64,000 nucleotides of DNA from Gari tellinella (GCA_922989275.2 OV277864.1:26671550-26735549); one strand, 5' to 3'. Shown: positions 12,545 through 24,651, counted from the stretch's first letter. Program-made: numbers and translations. The notes: generated by a model from the sequence alone, not told the origin.

Positions 12545-12889
12545 CACTGTAATAAATCTCTGTCATTGAGAAGCTGCTTCAACTGGTTCTCTCCCTTAAC
12601 TGAATCTTGCAAAGGACTGAAACGAAAGCCAGGCACCAGCGTAGAATAATTTTCGGTTGGGAATAAACCAATGACCATTCTCAAACTGACAATCAGTTCG
12701 TTAGCGTTTTAGCCATGTCCTTTGAGGTTTGTTATGTAAACAAGCACACATGTATAGGTAAATTTTGCGCGCTGAACCGTGACTGAGCTTTTCTATTTAT
12801 AGAAGTTGCAACCATATCATGTTATGGGTAAGTTAGGGTTCAAACCTTAACTTGATATCTAAAATAAGATTTTTATACCTATATTTGTC

Positions 12890-12976
12890 ATCGTGGTCGA
12901 GAGAGTAGAGTACTTGCTGCACGTGGATAGTGTTTTACTGAGTAAGGTCATGGGTTCGATACCCAGTGGATGCTGG
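12890..12976 (+). tRNA. tRNA-like sequence, probably a pseudogene or SINE head
   Basis: Class II-like layout: cgtggtcgagagagtag resembles an A box and gggttcgatacccag is a good T-arm/B box, with catc / gatg possible acceptor ends and a T-run just downstream. No convincing anticodon arm; a functional tRNA is unlikely. Confidence 0.3.
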
Positions 12977-13591
12977 TTTTTTTTATTTATGTTTTTTGTT
13001 TGGAAAGGTATTTTATACTACATATGACGATAACCACAAGGACATAAATTAATTGATCAGTATTTAAATAATACACATGTATATATTATTCATTTTTTTA
13101 TTACATTTCTAAAGATGGTACGACAGACAAAAACACCGCGTCAATAGTCTAAAATTTCATGGCAATGAAGCTTGTAGAAAACTTCTACGTGCATGTAAGA
13201 AGGAGAAGCAGAAATGATTTAGAATCCAATAAAACTGAAACGGGAAGTATACTCGTCATTTAGAAAGAGTGTACTTCACTTGTCTCCTGAAAACAGTGAA
13301 TACCAGATCAGAGGGCTCCTTAAGGAGCACTCTGATAAGGGTAACACTGTCTGTCATTTTTCAAGTGTCATACATTAACTTGACCTAATTGGAAACAGAA
13401 ATTGCCCGTTAACATTTCAGTGATAAATGAAAACAAATTACATACATTTAAAACTTTCAATACTTCAAAAAGTTAAACGTTTTAGGTCGTCCATGACATA
13501 TTTAGCATATATGTTAAACAATTCAAATCAGCTATTGTTTGAAAAATAATGCAATAAAACATAAAATTTTAAATTTAAAAGAAATAATTTC

Positions 13592-13672
13592 TATTGGGAA
13601 TCGAACCCACAGCCTTTTTATCCTATTGCAAATACCCTTACACTCTACCTATTACTCTAACTCAATTATTGA
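13592..13672 (-). tRNA. tRNA-like sequence, probably a pseudogene
   Basis: Minus-strand B box GTGGGTTCGATTCCCAA and an A-box-like TTAGAGTAATAGGTAGAG upstream. Stems do not pair well by eye. Confidence 0.25.
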
Positions 13673-13888
13673 TTTAATTTCACTACACAAGGCACAATAT
13701 CCTTAGTATACCATAAAAGGTAGGTAACTCCTGAACGAACTTATGCTTTTTGATGCGTTTTACCTCTTAGGGTGGACTCGTCCTAAAGGTCACGGCTCAC
13801 GGGTCGAAATCGGACTATACATTTGAAGCAGAGCATTTAAAGCATTTCAAAGTATAAGCAAAGTGACAAAAAGATCAGGTTTGCAACC

Positions 13889-14352
13889 ATGCCTGAAGGT
13901 CCGGAGTTGCATATGACGAGCTTGTTCATCAATCGTGTTTGCAATGGGAGAATATTTAGCAAGATCCACAAGTCGGACATCAGTAAAAATCCAGTGGTTA
14001 CCCCACCAGCAGACAATTTCACTATCAGCGCCACATCCAGAGGCAAGGAGATCAAATTAAATCTTTCACAACCAGGAACACTTGACATAAACAGAAAGAA
14101 TGGACAGATAAAATCAGAACCATTTAAGCCAGTGAGCATAATGTTTACATTTGGTCTGGCAGGGAAGTTTGAGTTTTATGAAGCGAGCGAGTTGATGAAG
14201 CATGCACATTTGAACTTCTACACAGCTGATCAGTACCAGCCCATGGTCCTTAGCTTTGTAGATTATATGAGATTCGGAAAATGGACCCCAGGTGCAGATT
14301 TTTCATTCAAAGACAGGGGACCCTGTGTCTTACAAGAATACAGTTTGTTTAG
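13889..14352 (+). CDS. NEIL1: NEIL1 coding exon 1
   Basis: Encodes residues 1-154: catalytic N-terminal beta-sandwich with P2, E3, K53, HAHLNFYT and RGPCVLQEY. Start is the ATG giving MPEGPELH, which is fixed because P2 must follow the initiator Met. Donor TTT AG|gtaaaa, phase 2. Confidence 0.95.
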
Positions 14353-17300
14353 GTAAAACAATCGGAGAAATTTATAAAATGTAGATTCGACATATATATT
14401 CTGTATGAGTGACTCCACTTTTAAGTTTATGTAAAGATGTAGATCTGGAACTAACGTCTAGTCCTCTTTAGTGACTATAGATCCAACTGAACACTGGAAG
14501 GTTCGACTAAGTCAGTAAGTGATGTCATTTTACGGACCATTCTCAGTTTTCATTGGTTCGACAAACGGTGTTCCTTTGCAGACCTTATTGCCCATGAGCT
14601 GGCCACAAATTTGCCTGACTGAAGGTTCGAACTATAGTTCCATGTTAAGTCACTCTGAATATATAATATATATGTATATATTTAATTTTATGGATGTTTA
14701 TTTTATTTTAGTATGCTTGTTTAAATAAACAGTTTGCAAATTTAGGTCGTTTTAATATAAATATATATATATTTTTTAATGCAACAACCCTTCTGCTGAA
14801 TATTTAGTTATTTATGCTATGAACATATCTTTTGAACTATAAAATTGGCTTATAAAATAAGGAAGTTATTCCCAAAGGAAATAATGCAGGCAGATCTATG
14901 TTAATGAAAATACAGTCGAACTTAGATATCTCGAAGTCGGTTTTGTTGAACATATCCGTGTTTTAAAGTTAAAACGTGGCCAAGCCACGTTTTAACTTTG
15001 AAATATGGGTATGTTCTACTTAACCCAGTATGAAATAATGCAGATCACATGTCGAACAAATGGATAGTTCGAGTTAAACGAGTTCGAGATTATGATATCA
15101 AAGTTCAACTGTCTAACATACTCTAATCATGCATCTTTTAGTTTTTTCAGGATCTAGGTACAGTAACACCCTTCCATTACAACCTCAAAAAAAGGCTAAT
15201 TGTGTGAGAGAAAGGTGACAGCTCAAACCAATATATGTGATAGTAAAACAGAAAGCTTTTGCCAAAGCTTTCTGATTTACCATCACCTTGTTTTAAGCAG
15301 CCACTTGTCTTGAACACAAACACGATTAAAAGATCGTAAAAGAGGGGTTCTTTCTTATATACACTGCTTTCATAAAGCATCAATTTAGGCAAATGTTAAG
15401 CCATTTCTCCATAGATACACATTTTAATGAACACTTTTAATTTATTCCCTGGCTGAGAAAAATAGTTCTAATATTTACAGTCATGCATAAAATCTATTAA
15501 TTTTTATTTATTAATATGTATCATAAAAAATATTTTTTGTATTCTAGCATTTGGTAGCTTAAATAAGGGTAACGGAACAGCTTTATACTTTCAACCTGCT
15601 GTAAGTGGTCACCTGTATTCAAAGTTAGAAACAGGGTATAGAGTAAAGGGTTAAGTCAATAACTATTATTTTGATATGCTTCAGAGAACATGTCCTACAG
15701 AATCTCAGTTCATCAGCTTTCAGCAAACCGATATGTGAAGTTCTATTGAATCAGAGGTACTTTAATGGAATTGGAAACTACCTGAGAGCAGAAATATTGT
15801 ACAGGTAATAATGCAGGGATCCAGATAAGGGGAGTATTTCAAAAACTAAAATCTTTATTTCTGCATTTAACCCTATGGTGTCACTACTTATTAGAATCGT
15901 CTTGAAGAGACGATTCTAATGAGTAGTAACACCTTAGGATTTGGTGTAGTATGAATGAGAAAATTTTGGATATGTTAAGAATGCTCTCCCTTATCTGGAA
16001 CCCTGAATACATCTCTGAAAATCTATCATCATACACTTCTCATGCCAAACATTTATTCATTTTCAAAGATTTGTTACACTTGAAGCAATTAACTTTATTT
16101 TTAAGTTGTCTTCTTGTTAAATTCTGATTTCTACATATCTATCTATTCCTTCCCTAATGATTTGGTTTAGTACGGTCTAAGTGTCAACCACTTTGAAATA
16201 GATCCAGGGCTCCAGATAAGGGGAGTATTTTAAAAAATAAAATCTTTATTTCTGCATTAAACCGTATGGTGTAACTACTCATTAGGATCAGCTTCTCTTT
16301 AAGATGATTCTAAAGAGTAATAACACCATAGGATTTGGTGCTGACATGAGTGAGAACATGTTAAATTTGTTCAATTTACTGGACCTCTTAACTACAGTCC
16401 TGAAATATATATAAGTCACCATTTTGCATCTTTTGGAACTTTCTCAGGCATTAAATTCTGCTTTGCTTTCATCTTGCTTTCAGCTGCCAGGCCCAACAGT
16501 GTTAAACATCATTCTAAAAGTAATTTTTCAGTGCTTATATTGATAATAGAAGGCTTTTGTAGTGGCACTCTAAGGCACTTTGTTCTATGAAAGCGTTCAC
16601 TGAAGTTTCAAATGAAATATTAAAGTATAATATGTACCATTATAGTCCATTATTGTAAAATGACAAACAGTGCACACCCTGAGTAGAGGGCTCTTTCTGG
16701 AACCCTCTGATCTGGGACTTTACTTTTTTGACACAGGACAACTGTACTCTTTGCAGGTACACTCCCCATACACTGTAAAGACAAGTATACTTGCACTAGG
16801 GTTCAATGGGTTATGCAATCATACTAGATTGAGAATTTTTCTCTGTTACATTATCTGCTAATGTTGCTTTTTAGCTCACCTGAGCCGAAGGCTCAAGGTG
16901 AGCTGTTGTGATCGCCCGCCGTCCGTCGTCCGTCTGTCCGTCCGTTCAAATTTACTTCAAGCGACAACTCCTCTGAAACCGCGAGTCTGAGGAAAAAACT
17001 AATTTGTTCACGGTGTTCCTTGGATGCTTCTCTACAGAAAGTGTTAAAATGAAACTTTAAAGTGGACTACTTATTGAAATTTATTAAAAAAAGTGAAAAA
17101 CTTTAAACAAGTTTTTTGTAAAAAACCACTGTTCCCACACCTTAGATATTGCATGAATAGTATCTTCTACTAAATCACTTTCAAAATTGTAAAAAATCAA
17201 AACCCTAGGATCAAATTTGACTCAACCCTGGCCATATCAGTGCTTTTTGATGCAGGTCTGACAGTAAAAACTCTCTAATGATCCGTTTTATACAGACGCA

Positions 17301-20300
17301 TTGTATCTTCCAGGCTAAGAAGCTACCCCTTATACTAAATGCAACATTTTTGCAAACAGTTTGGATCCAGGTCAGATGCCACATAATGCTGCATCTAATC
17401 TGGATCTAAACTATTTGCCACTCATTTACATATTTTCTTATATTTAGAAAATATAAGTTATTATTTTTTACATATTTCACATACAAACATTTGGTGCAGA
17501 CAACAGTTCAGCATAATAATAGTCATTTCTCTCTGAGACCGTCTCCAATTGCATAACTGACCCATAGCTAGCTCTGAACTCAGGTCACTGAGATACATAA
17601 CAGAAATGAAAGTGATGTCTGCTATTTTATGCTCAAGCACAACTTAGTTCGAGGCATATTACTTTTGGTCTGTCTGTTTGTTTGTTTGTGTTTTGTTTGT
17701 TTGTTTATCTTTCTGTCTATCAGTCCACAATTAATTCTTGGCCATAAACAGTATGGATCCAGGTCAGATGCCACATAATGCTGCTTCTAATCTGGATCCA
17801 AACTATTTGCCACTCATTTACATATAGTTTCTTATATTTAGAAAATGTAAATAATGCTATTTATTAACCTATTAACCCATACATATTCTTTTTAATGTCT
17901 TTAATTTATTCTTCCACAGAAGAAAATATTTCACTTTATACAGTCATTGTTGTCTTTAACAATTGCTTCAAATGACATCTCCTCATATACCACTGAAAAG
18001 ATTTCAACCAAACTTTACACGAATGTTCCTTGGGTCAAGTTCTTTCAAAATTGTTCAAAGAATTAAAAACAATGTAGAACTCTGGTTGCCATGGCAACCA
18101 AGTGAAAAAATAAGGAAATCTTAAAAAATCTTCTTGTCTGAAACTACAAGGGCCAGATCTTAGACATTTGTCACATAGCATCATCTACAGGTCCTCTATC
18201 AAACTACAAACTATGCCCCTGAGGTCAAAATTGGCCCCGCCCAGGGGGTCACAGTTTAACATAGAGTTATATAGTGAAATTTTCAAATGTCTTCTCCTCT
18301 GAAACTAATATGGCCAGAGCTTTGATATCTGGCTTGGTGACACTTTTAGATGTCCTATACCAATAAGGTTCAAATGGTTCTGGTCGATTGCATATCATCT
18401 ACAGGTCCTCTATCAAGTTTGTACAAATTATACCCCTGGGGTCAAAATTAGCCCCACTCCGGGGGTCACAGTTTTCATACGTCTTCTTGTCTGAAGCTAA
18501 TATAGCCAGAGCTTTGATATTCGGCATGGTGTTACTTCTAGATGTCCTTTATCTATTTTGTTCAAATGGTTCCAGTCTGTTGCATAATATTATGTAGGTC
18601 ACAGGAGCTAAAAATAGATTTTTTCAATGGAAACTTAAAAAAAATCTTCTTGTCTAGAACCCTAGTACCCTGATCTTAGATGTTTGGAACATAGCATCAT
18701 CTACAGGTCCTCTATCAAGATTGTTCAAATTATGCCCCTCGGGTAAAAAATGACCCCGTCCTGGACTTAAATCATTATCTCCATTTTGATGTACAGCTAT
18801 TCTCAGGTGAGCGACATATGCCCCATGGGGCTCTTGTTTAATAATTTTCTAGAATGTTGATTTTTCATATGTTTGTCGGAATAAAAGCCCTTCTGGGCTT
18901 ATGTTACAATGTTACAAATAACCGATGTAAAATAAAATTTGTCTATGTCTAGAAGTTGATACTCTTGTATTTTGCTTTTAATGCCTGCAACTTGCTTATA
19001 CCTAACATGTGTAACATGACTCAGACTGTGATAAAACCAATAGCCCTGGATAATCTTGTTGTGTCAGGCAATACATGTAGCTGCCAGCTGATACCTAGTG
19101 TTGATATGTTGAGAATAACCAAATCTAAATGAAGATAATCTTATCTTACAGACTGAAGATACCACCATTTGTGAGTGCCCGTAGTGTTTTAGAACCTCTG
19201 GCCTTGATGGATGAGAGTGGAACTTTTGTGAAGTCAGAAAGCCTAGATATTCTGCAGCTGTGTAACATTATACCCAAAGAAGTTATACAACTAGGTATAC
19301 TGCTTTTAACCCTTTCACCCATAAATATGCCTTTTAATGCCTTAAAAACGATTCCTCCACTGGGGAAAATAGTTCCTTTTTTAAAACAGTCATGAATAGG
19401 ACTGGTACCATGAGCAATAGTTTCTATCAGATACAGTCGAACTTCGATATCTCGAAGTCGGTTTTGTCGAACATACCAGTATTTCAAAGTTAAAAATGTT
19501 CTACTTAACGAGCATGAAATAATGCAGTTCATATGTCGAACTATTGGATAGTTCGAGTCAAACGAGTTTGAGATATCGAAGTTCGACTGTAGTAGCTTAA
19601 AGCAGGCTGAAAGTAAAGCAGAATGCGCCTTAAGGCACATTCTGCTTTACTTTCAGCATGCTTTAAGTGGTAAACTATTTTCATTACTAGAACCGTCTAT
19701 GGGGTAATGGGTCAAGCATCATATGGGTGTGATTTCTTCAAGATTTTATGGCATAATTAATATAAAACACACTTGTATACCAGATCAATTCACTTAAACA
19801 TGTGTCCTTCAGTCTCTTAATAACCAAAGGTTCTCTTTGTTAACATAAGATGGAAAGAAAGTATTAACTGAGACACCAGATAATTACCTGCTTAAAGTAA
19901 ACTTCAAATTATAATGTCTTATAATCTAATAAAAAGGTTCAACATCATCAGGTATGTCACACAAAAGCACCCCCCCCCCTCCCTCCACCAAAATACCAGA
20001 AAAAATCAATATACAGTTCTCCCTCCCTACAACGGCCCTCAGAACAATTATTCTCTCCTTACAACAATGCTTGTTGCTGTTCCCAAAACAAGACATTTTT
20101 GTCTAACACTTTCACTGTTGCAATATTGTCTGCTTAACCCTTTACCTGATAGCATTGTTTCTGGTATTGAAGATATGTGACTACTTAAAGCAGGTTGAAA
20201 GTAAAACAGAATGCGCCCTAAGGCGCATTCTGCTTTACTTTCAGCCGGCTTTAAGCTATTAACTGCTAGAATAAGGAAAGTATTTAATATGACACATATT

Positions 20301-23300
20301 CATTACGGTATAATTTGGAACTATTTTCTTCAGCGGATGAATAAAATGAATGTGCTAAAAGTCGCTTCTATAAGGGAAAGGGTTAAATTTTTATTTTTTT
20401 CTCAAAGTTACAAAATGGATGTACATGTAACCATCATGTTTTGCCAGAAAAATATAAAGACAAATGACAAACAAGATCAGACACCACGTAATGCCTCATC
20501 TGATCCGAGTTCAAGCTGTTTGCAAATGGTCAGCACTCTAAGGGTACCCGGTATTAATTTTTCATCTCTATAACAACACCCTCAGAACAACACACACAAT
20601 CTCCCATTGAGTGTTGTTGTAGAGAAGGAGCAGCGTAGCAATTTACAAACATATAGATATGAATATAGAAAAAAGTATACAACTAAACAATGAATGAAGA
20701 AATGTGACACCTGTCTACTTAACCCATATGACTCCATAAATATGCCTTCTTATGCGTCTTTATTATTTCTAAACTAATAAACATATTCCTCACCTAACAT
20801 AGGAAACATAGGAAACAAGGAATTTCCTATGTTTTTACAGAGTGTAGCTTAAAGCAGACTGAAAGTAAAGCAGAATGATCCTCTAAGAACATTCTGCTTT
20901 ACTTTAAACCTGCTTTAAGTGGTCACCTGTCTTCAAAACTAGAAACAGGCTGTGTGGTAAAGTTTTTTTTTAAACATTAATCGTTCTAACCCATTTGTGC
21001 CCACATCCCATATATGGGACATAGGCAAACAGTGTAGACCCTGATCAGACGCCGCATAATGCAGCGTCTGATCAGAGTCTGCACTGTTTGCTGATAGGAA
21101 TTTCAATATAAAACAAAATGAAAATTTTGACCTTTGATAAAAATGGACTAATCCAATATATAAACATGGAAGAATCCACTGGGTATAAATTGGTTAAGGA
21201 ACATTCATATGAAAAAAGCATGATGCTGACCAGTGTCACAACTCTGATGAAAATGGGATGGCACATCTGAAAAAGCTTGTGTGGGACACTAAACCTTAGC
21301 AGAAAAAACAAAAACAACAACATTGTAATGATTAACTCTTTTCTCCCTGAAAACTCAAATGGACAATTCTTGTTTAAATTTAGTTGAGTCCATTTTTAGC
21401 TCACCTGGCACAAAGTGCCAAGGTGAGCTATTCTGATCGTGCTATGTCTGTCGTCCGGTTGTTCGTTCGTCCGTCGTTCGTTCGTTCGTCGTCAACAATT
21501 TCTTTAAACGACATCTCCTCCGAAACCACTCGATGAATTTTTACCAAACTTGGCAGAAATGATCCTTATATGGTCCTCTTTGAAAGTTGTTCAAATGTTT
21601 CCGGTCCGTTGCATATCTAGGTCACAGGAGCTAAAAATAGATTGTTTCAATAAAACCTTAAAAAATCTTCTTCTCTGAAACCACAGTACCCTGAGCTTAG
21701 ATATTTGGCACAAAGCATCATCTATAGGTCCTCTATCAAGAATGTTCAAATTATGTCCCTGGGGTCAAAAATGGCCCTGCCCCGGGGGTCACAAATTTAC
21801 AAAGAGTTATATATAGTGAAATATTCAAACCTCTTCTTCTCTGAAACTAATATAGCTAGAGCTTTGATATTTGGCATGGTGTAAATTCTAGAGGTACTTT
21901 ACCAGTATTGTTCAAATGTTTCCGGTTCGTTGCATATACAGGTCACAGGAGCTAAAAATAGATTGTTTCAATTAAAACTTAAAAAATCTTCTTCTCTGAA
22001 ACCACAGTACCCTGAGCTTAGATATTTGGCAAAAAGCATCATCTACAGTTCCTCTATCAAGATTGTTCAAATTATGTCCCTGGGGTAAAAAATAACCCCA
22101 CCCTGGGGGTCACAAATTTACATAGAGTTATATTGTGAAATATTCAAACCTCTTCTTCTCTGAAACTAATATGGCCAGAGCTTTGATATTTTGCTTGGTT
22201 ACACTTCTAGAGGTACTTTACCAATTTTGTTCAAATAGTTCCAGTCTAATGCATATCTAGGTCACAGGAGCTAAAAAATTATTTGGCATGGTTAGTTGGT
22301 TACACTTCTGGAGGTACTTTACCAATATTGTTCAAATAGTTCCAGTCTAATGTATATCTAAGTCACAGGAGCTAAAAATAGATTGTTTCAATAAAAACTT
22401 AAAAAATCTTCTTCTCTGAATCCACAAGTCCCTGAGCTTAGAACTTCTCACAGGTACACTGTTTGCAAATAACGCATATATGCATGACTAGGGTTCAAAG
22501 AGTAAACACAAGGTTGACAGAAGCCACCAGTTACAAATGATTGACTATTTCAGACAGTTCATGGTATGATGGATCGGACAGGAATGACACATCAAACAAC
22601 TTCAACAATTGGCTACAGTGTTACTACAAGGACGGGATGAAGAACATAGCTGACCACAACAAGCGAACCATTTGGTATTCTGGCCCACTTGGACCCATGG
22701 CCCCTAAAGGTATGGAACCAAATGCAGTCAATTTGAAATAACACAAACTTGTTTTACATCACTTCACTAGTTTGAGTTTATTTGTCAACTGCTTCAGGTG
22801 TCCAAAGTCAACCATATCAATATTTCAAGGCTTAGTCATGTTAACTTTGAAAAAAGTGCATTTGTCAAACGCAACAATCAACAACCAGGTCAGAGGGCTA
22901 CTGAAGGAGTCCTCTGATCAGGGTCTTATATGTTTGTCATCGTGCAATATTTTGTAAAAAAGTTCAAAATAGACGGGACTTTATTGGAAACTGGAAGAGT
23001 TCATTTGAAGTGTTCAGGGGTCTGATAAGGAGCCAGGTTACTTGGAATTCATTGTGGTCCCAAACAATTTGTAGTGGACATCATTTCTTGATGAACAAAC
23101 TGTGAAAGACAATTGTTTATATCTGTATACTAGTATTACAAAGAAATTTCAAACTGCATCTGTTACAACAGTTAGTTTTATCATTATCTTTCAGATCCAG
23201 TTACCAGAGGAAAAAAGAAAGGGAAGTCAAGAGCAAATAAGGGAGAGAACTCAACCACCGAAAGTGTTAGTGTTAACTCTTTACCTGTTTCTAGTTTTGA

Positions 23301-24602
23301 AGAAAATGACCACTTAAAGAAGGTAGAAAGTAAAGCAGAATATGCCTTAAGATTTTCTTTCATTATAATTTGTATAAAGGCATTGCAGTAAACCTCTATC
23401 ATTATTTCATTTACCCCTTTCAATGGACATTTCTAGTTTTCAATTGAGCACATACAATGTAGTCAAGTTTGGCTATTTAGTGTAGTATGGTATTTAAAGA
23501 CAAATTAAAAAATGACAAACTGTGAAGACCCTGATCAGAGGGTTCCTGAAGGAGATCTCTGATCAGGATCTACACTTTTTGACAAATTAAGTCTAGGTGA
23601 CCACTTAAAGCAGGTTGATAGTAAAGCATAATGCACAAAAATATTCTCATGACACATATTCATAACTGTATAAATTGGAACTATTAATTTCAGTGAAGGA
23701 ATAAAATAAATGTGTTGAAATGCGTATCTATGTTGTAAAGGGTTAACCCTTAGCCTGCCACTCACAACTATAGCTCCATATGCAAACAGCTTGGATCCGG
23801 ATGAGACGCCGAGTAACTCGGCGTCTCATCCGGATCCAAGCTGTTTGACACTCGGACAACATTTTCAGCAATTTTGAGCAACTTTGAAGCTCTTTGAAAC
23901 TTGAAGCAGACGAGAAATATAGCAGACGACAATTTATTTGGCGGGCTAAGGGTTAAAGTGAGATGTATATAAAACCGAACGCTCCTACCTAGTTATCTGG
24001 GGCCGGTTTCATAAAACTTCGTACAACAAATATTGTCATAAGTCACTTAAAGTCAGATTATAAAAGTATCAATTATTATTTATTTCTCCATTTAATCCTG
24101 TGTAGTGACATGCTTTTAGAGTCGTCTTGGAAAGACAATTCCAAAGAGATGTCACAAGACAGGATTTGTAGAGAAATCATAAACTAAATGGATTTTAAAG
24201 TTTTGACCTTCAATCGTTTTTGTTGTACGAAGTTTTATGAAACAGACCCCTGTCTTTCAAACCTCCATCAAGGAGTTGGTATAGCTTTACCTCATTGTAA
24301 CTATATTGCAGGAAGAAGATGAAAAGAAAGTGAAAGCCAAGAGATCAAATAAACAGAAAGTTGAAAGCAAGAGCTCACCTGTGAAGAAGTCAAAAATGGA
24401 AAATAAACGTGAGATTAAACAAGAAACACAGCTGGTTCCTGGCTCACCAAGGAAACGAGTGACTCGCAGTAGAGTGAAGAAAGCTGTCAGTGATAAGATC
24501 ACAACACATGGTAAGGATGAAAGTCAAGGCCAAGTGACAGTTAAGGAAGAGAGCGTACAAAGCAAGACTAGATCACGCAAGGCTAGAGGCAGGAAGATGT
24601 AA
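13889..24602 (+). CDS. NEIL1: NEIL1, endonuclease VIII-like 1 DNA glycosylase/AP lyase (complete, six coding exons)
   Basis: Fpg/Nei-family base-excision-repair enzyme that removes oxidized pyrimidines and ring-opened purines and cleaves the abasic site. Exons: 13889-14352, 15685-15804, 19152-19294, 22554-22709, 23195-23322, 24312-24602. Phases join without stops to give 433 aa (human 390). MPEGPE at the N-terminus supplies P2 (Schiff-base nucleophile after Met removal) and E3; K53 in SRGKEI matches human K54. GIGNYLRAEILYR is the helix-two-turn-helix; RTIWYSGPLGPMAPKG is the zincless finger with its conserved Arg. The C-terminal ~130 residues are Lys/Arg-rich and low in complexity, as in other NEIL1 proteins, and probably hold nuclear localization signals. 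Exon 5's 3' end is the least certain junction. Possible ATTAAA polyadenylation signal at 24646. Confidence 0.93.
14911..15118. mobile_element. pogo/Tigger-like MITE
   Basis: Begins CAGTCGAACTTAGATATCTC after a TA and ends in the imperfect complement; core hairpin aaaacgtggc / gccacgtttt. NEIL1 intron 1. Confidence 0.6.
15395..15654. mobile_element. Family A MITE
   Basis: ttaagccatttctcc to gtaaagggttaa; core hairpin mostly lost. Confidence 0.6.
15685..15804 (+). CDS. NEIL1: NEIL1 coding exon 2
   Basis: Acceptor atgcttcag completes an Arg codon; reads EHVLQNLSSSAFSKPICEVL then NQRYFNGIGNYLRAEILY, matching the human H2TH region. Donor TAC AG|gtaata. Confidence 0.93.
15813..16005. mobile_element. 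Family C MITE (complete)
   Basis: Ends cagggatccagataag / cttatctggaaccctg and the central perfect stem gaatcgtctt ga agagacgattc. A second copy is at 16203-16400. Confidence 0.75.
16203..16400. mobile_element. Family C MITE
   Basis: Second, more diverged copy 200 bp after the first, same orientation of the asymmetric parts. Confidence 0.65.
16870..18840 (+). repeat. 'agctcacctgag' long repeat element with nested insertions
   Basis: Starts tttagctcacctgagc with a short foldback (gagccgaaggctcaaggtgagct), then a tccgtccgtc run, then diverged ~150-bp monomers (tcttctctgaaac ... ggggtcaaaatt), ending catggggctcttgttta. Fragments of other hairpin repeats are nested at about 17340-17430 and 17745-17950. 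Fills NEIL1 intron 2. Confidence 0.7.
19152..19294 (+). CDS. NEIL1: NEIL1 coding exon 3
   Basis: Reads LKIPPFVSARSVLEPL, a variable stretch about ten residues shorter than human, and LCNIIPKEVIQLG. Donor CTA G|gtatac, phase 1. Confidence 0.92.
19306..19715. mobile_element. Family A MITE interrupted by a nested element
   Basis: ttaaccctttcaccc to ggggtaatgggt with the hairpin core at 19598-19670; split by the TA-flanked element at 19434-19589. Confidence 0.7.
19434..19589. mobile_element. pogo/Tigger-like MITE, nested
   Basis: 156 bp with inverted ends CAGTCGAACTTCGATATCTC, flanked by TA, inserted in a family A MITE. Confidence 0.75.
20134..20386. mobile_element. Family A MITE
   Basis: Full-length copy with near-perfect aaagcaggttgaaagtaaa stem around gcgccctaaggcgc; ttaa at both ends. 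NEIL1 intron 3. Confidence 0.8.
20719..20965. mobile_element. Family A MITE
   Basis: cttaacccatatgactcc start with the core hairpin near 20850-20925. NEIL1 intron 3. Confidence 0.65.
20990..21200. repeat. Hairpin repeat with CTGATCAGACGC core
   Basis: ttgtgcccacatcccatata start and a core stem gatcagacgccgca / tgcagcgtctgatc at about 21042-21075. Confidence 0.6.
21394..22445 (+). repeat. 'agctcacctgag' long repeat element
   Basis: Same family as 16870-18840, with about five diverged core monomers; the 3' terminus is not clear. NEIL1 intron 3. Confidence 0.65.
22554..22709 (+). CDS. NEIL1: NEIL1 coding exon 4
   Basis: Acceptor actatttcag. Encodes the lesion-recognition loop region (DSSWYDGSDRND) and the zincless finger HNKRTIWYSGPLGPMAPK. 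Donor AAA G|gtatgg. Confidence 0.92.
23195..23322 (+). CDS. NEIL1: NEIL1 coding exon 5, ending inside a MITE
   Basis: Starts with basic DPVTRGKKKGKSRANKGEN. Only a donor at AAG AAG|gtagaa gives phase 0, needed for the in-frame exon 6 acceptor. The last 17 codons (residues 321-337) lie in a family A MITE that starts near 23272. Earlier GT sites (after GAA A or GTT A) would need a weaker downstream acceptor. Confidence 0.65.
23587..23745. repeat. Family A MITE, half copy
   Basis: Contains aaagcaggttgatagtaaag and the right arm to gtaaagggttaa. NEIL1 intron 5. Confidence 0.6.
23755..23956. mobile_element. Hairpin element, 'gcctgccactca' type
   Basis: ttaacccttagcctgcca to ggcgggctaagggttaa with a long perfect core stem gagacgccgag / ctcggcgtctc. 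Ends again carry TTAA. Confidence 0.75.
23999..24250. mobile_element. Family D MITE
   Basis: ggggccggtttcataaaact ends, core gtcgtcttggaaagacaatt. Lies 60 bp upstream of NEIL1 exon 6. Confidence 0.7.
24312..24602 (+). CDS. NEIL1: NEIL1 coding exon 6 (terminal)
   Basis: Acceptor tatattgcag, 96 codons plus TAA. Highly basic tail (KKVKAKRSNKQK, RKRVTRSRVKK, SRKARGRKM), presumably disordered and nuclear-targeting. ATTAAA lies 44 nt past the stop. Confidence 0.8.
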   Translation, partial: EEDEKKVKAKRSNKQKVESKSSPVKKSKMENKREIKQETQLVPGSPRKRVTRSRVKKAVSDKITTHGKDESQGQVTVKEESVQSKTRSRKARGRKM

Positions 24603-24651
24603 CAGACCAAATTCTGGCTCAAGTTATATAGGAAGTTACCAAAGAATTAAA

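Larger units (their letters stand above)
12545..13888. promoter_or_regulatory. Divergent PIGO-NEIL1 intergenic region
   Basis: PIGO starts leftward at 12544 and NEIL1 rightward at 13889, so this 1.34-kb stretch must hold both promoters unless 5' non-coding exons lie elsewhere. I see no clear TATA box. It contains two tRNA-like sequences and a family B MITE fragment at about 13250-13430. Confidence 0.5.

Noticed and set aside
13837..14139. 100-codon minus-strand frame over NEIL1 exon 1
   Set aside because: Antisense shadow of the clear NEIL1 coding exon.
19146..19640. 164-codon minus-strand frame
   Set aside because: Antisense of NEIL1 exon 3 continuing into MITEs; no family resemblance.
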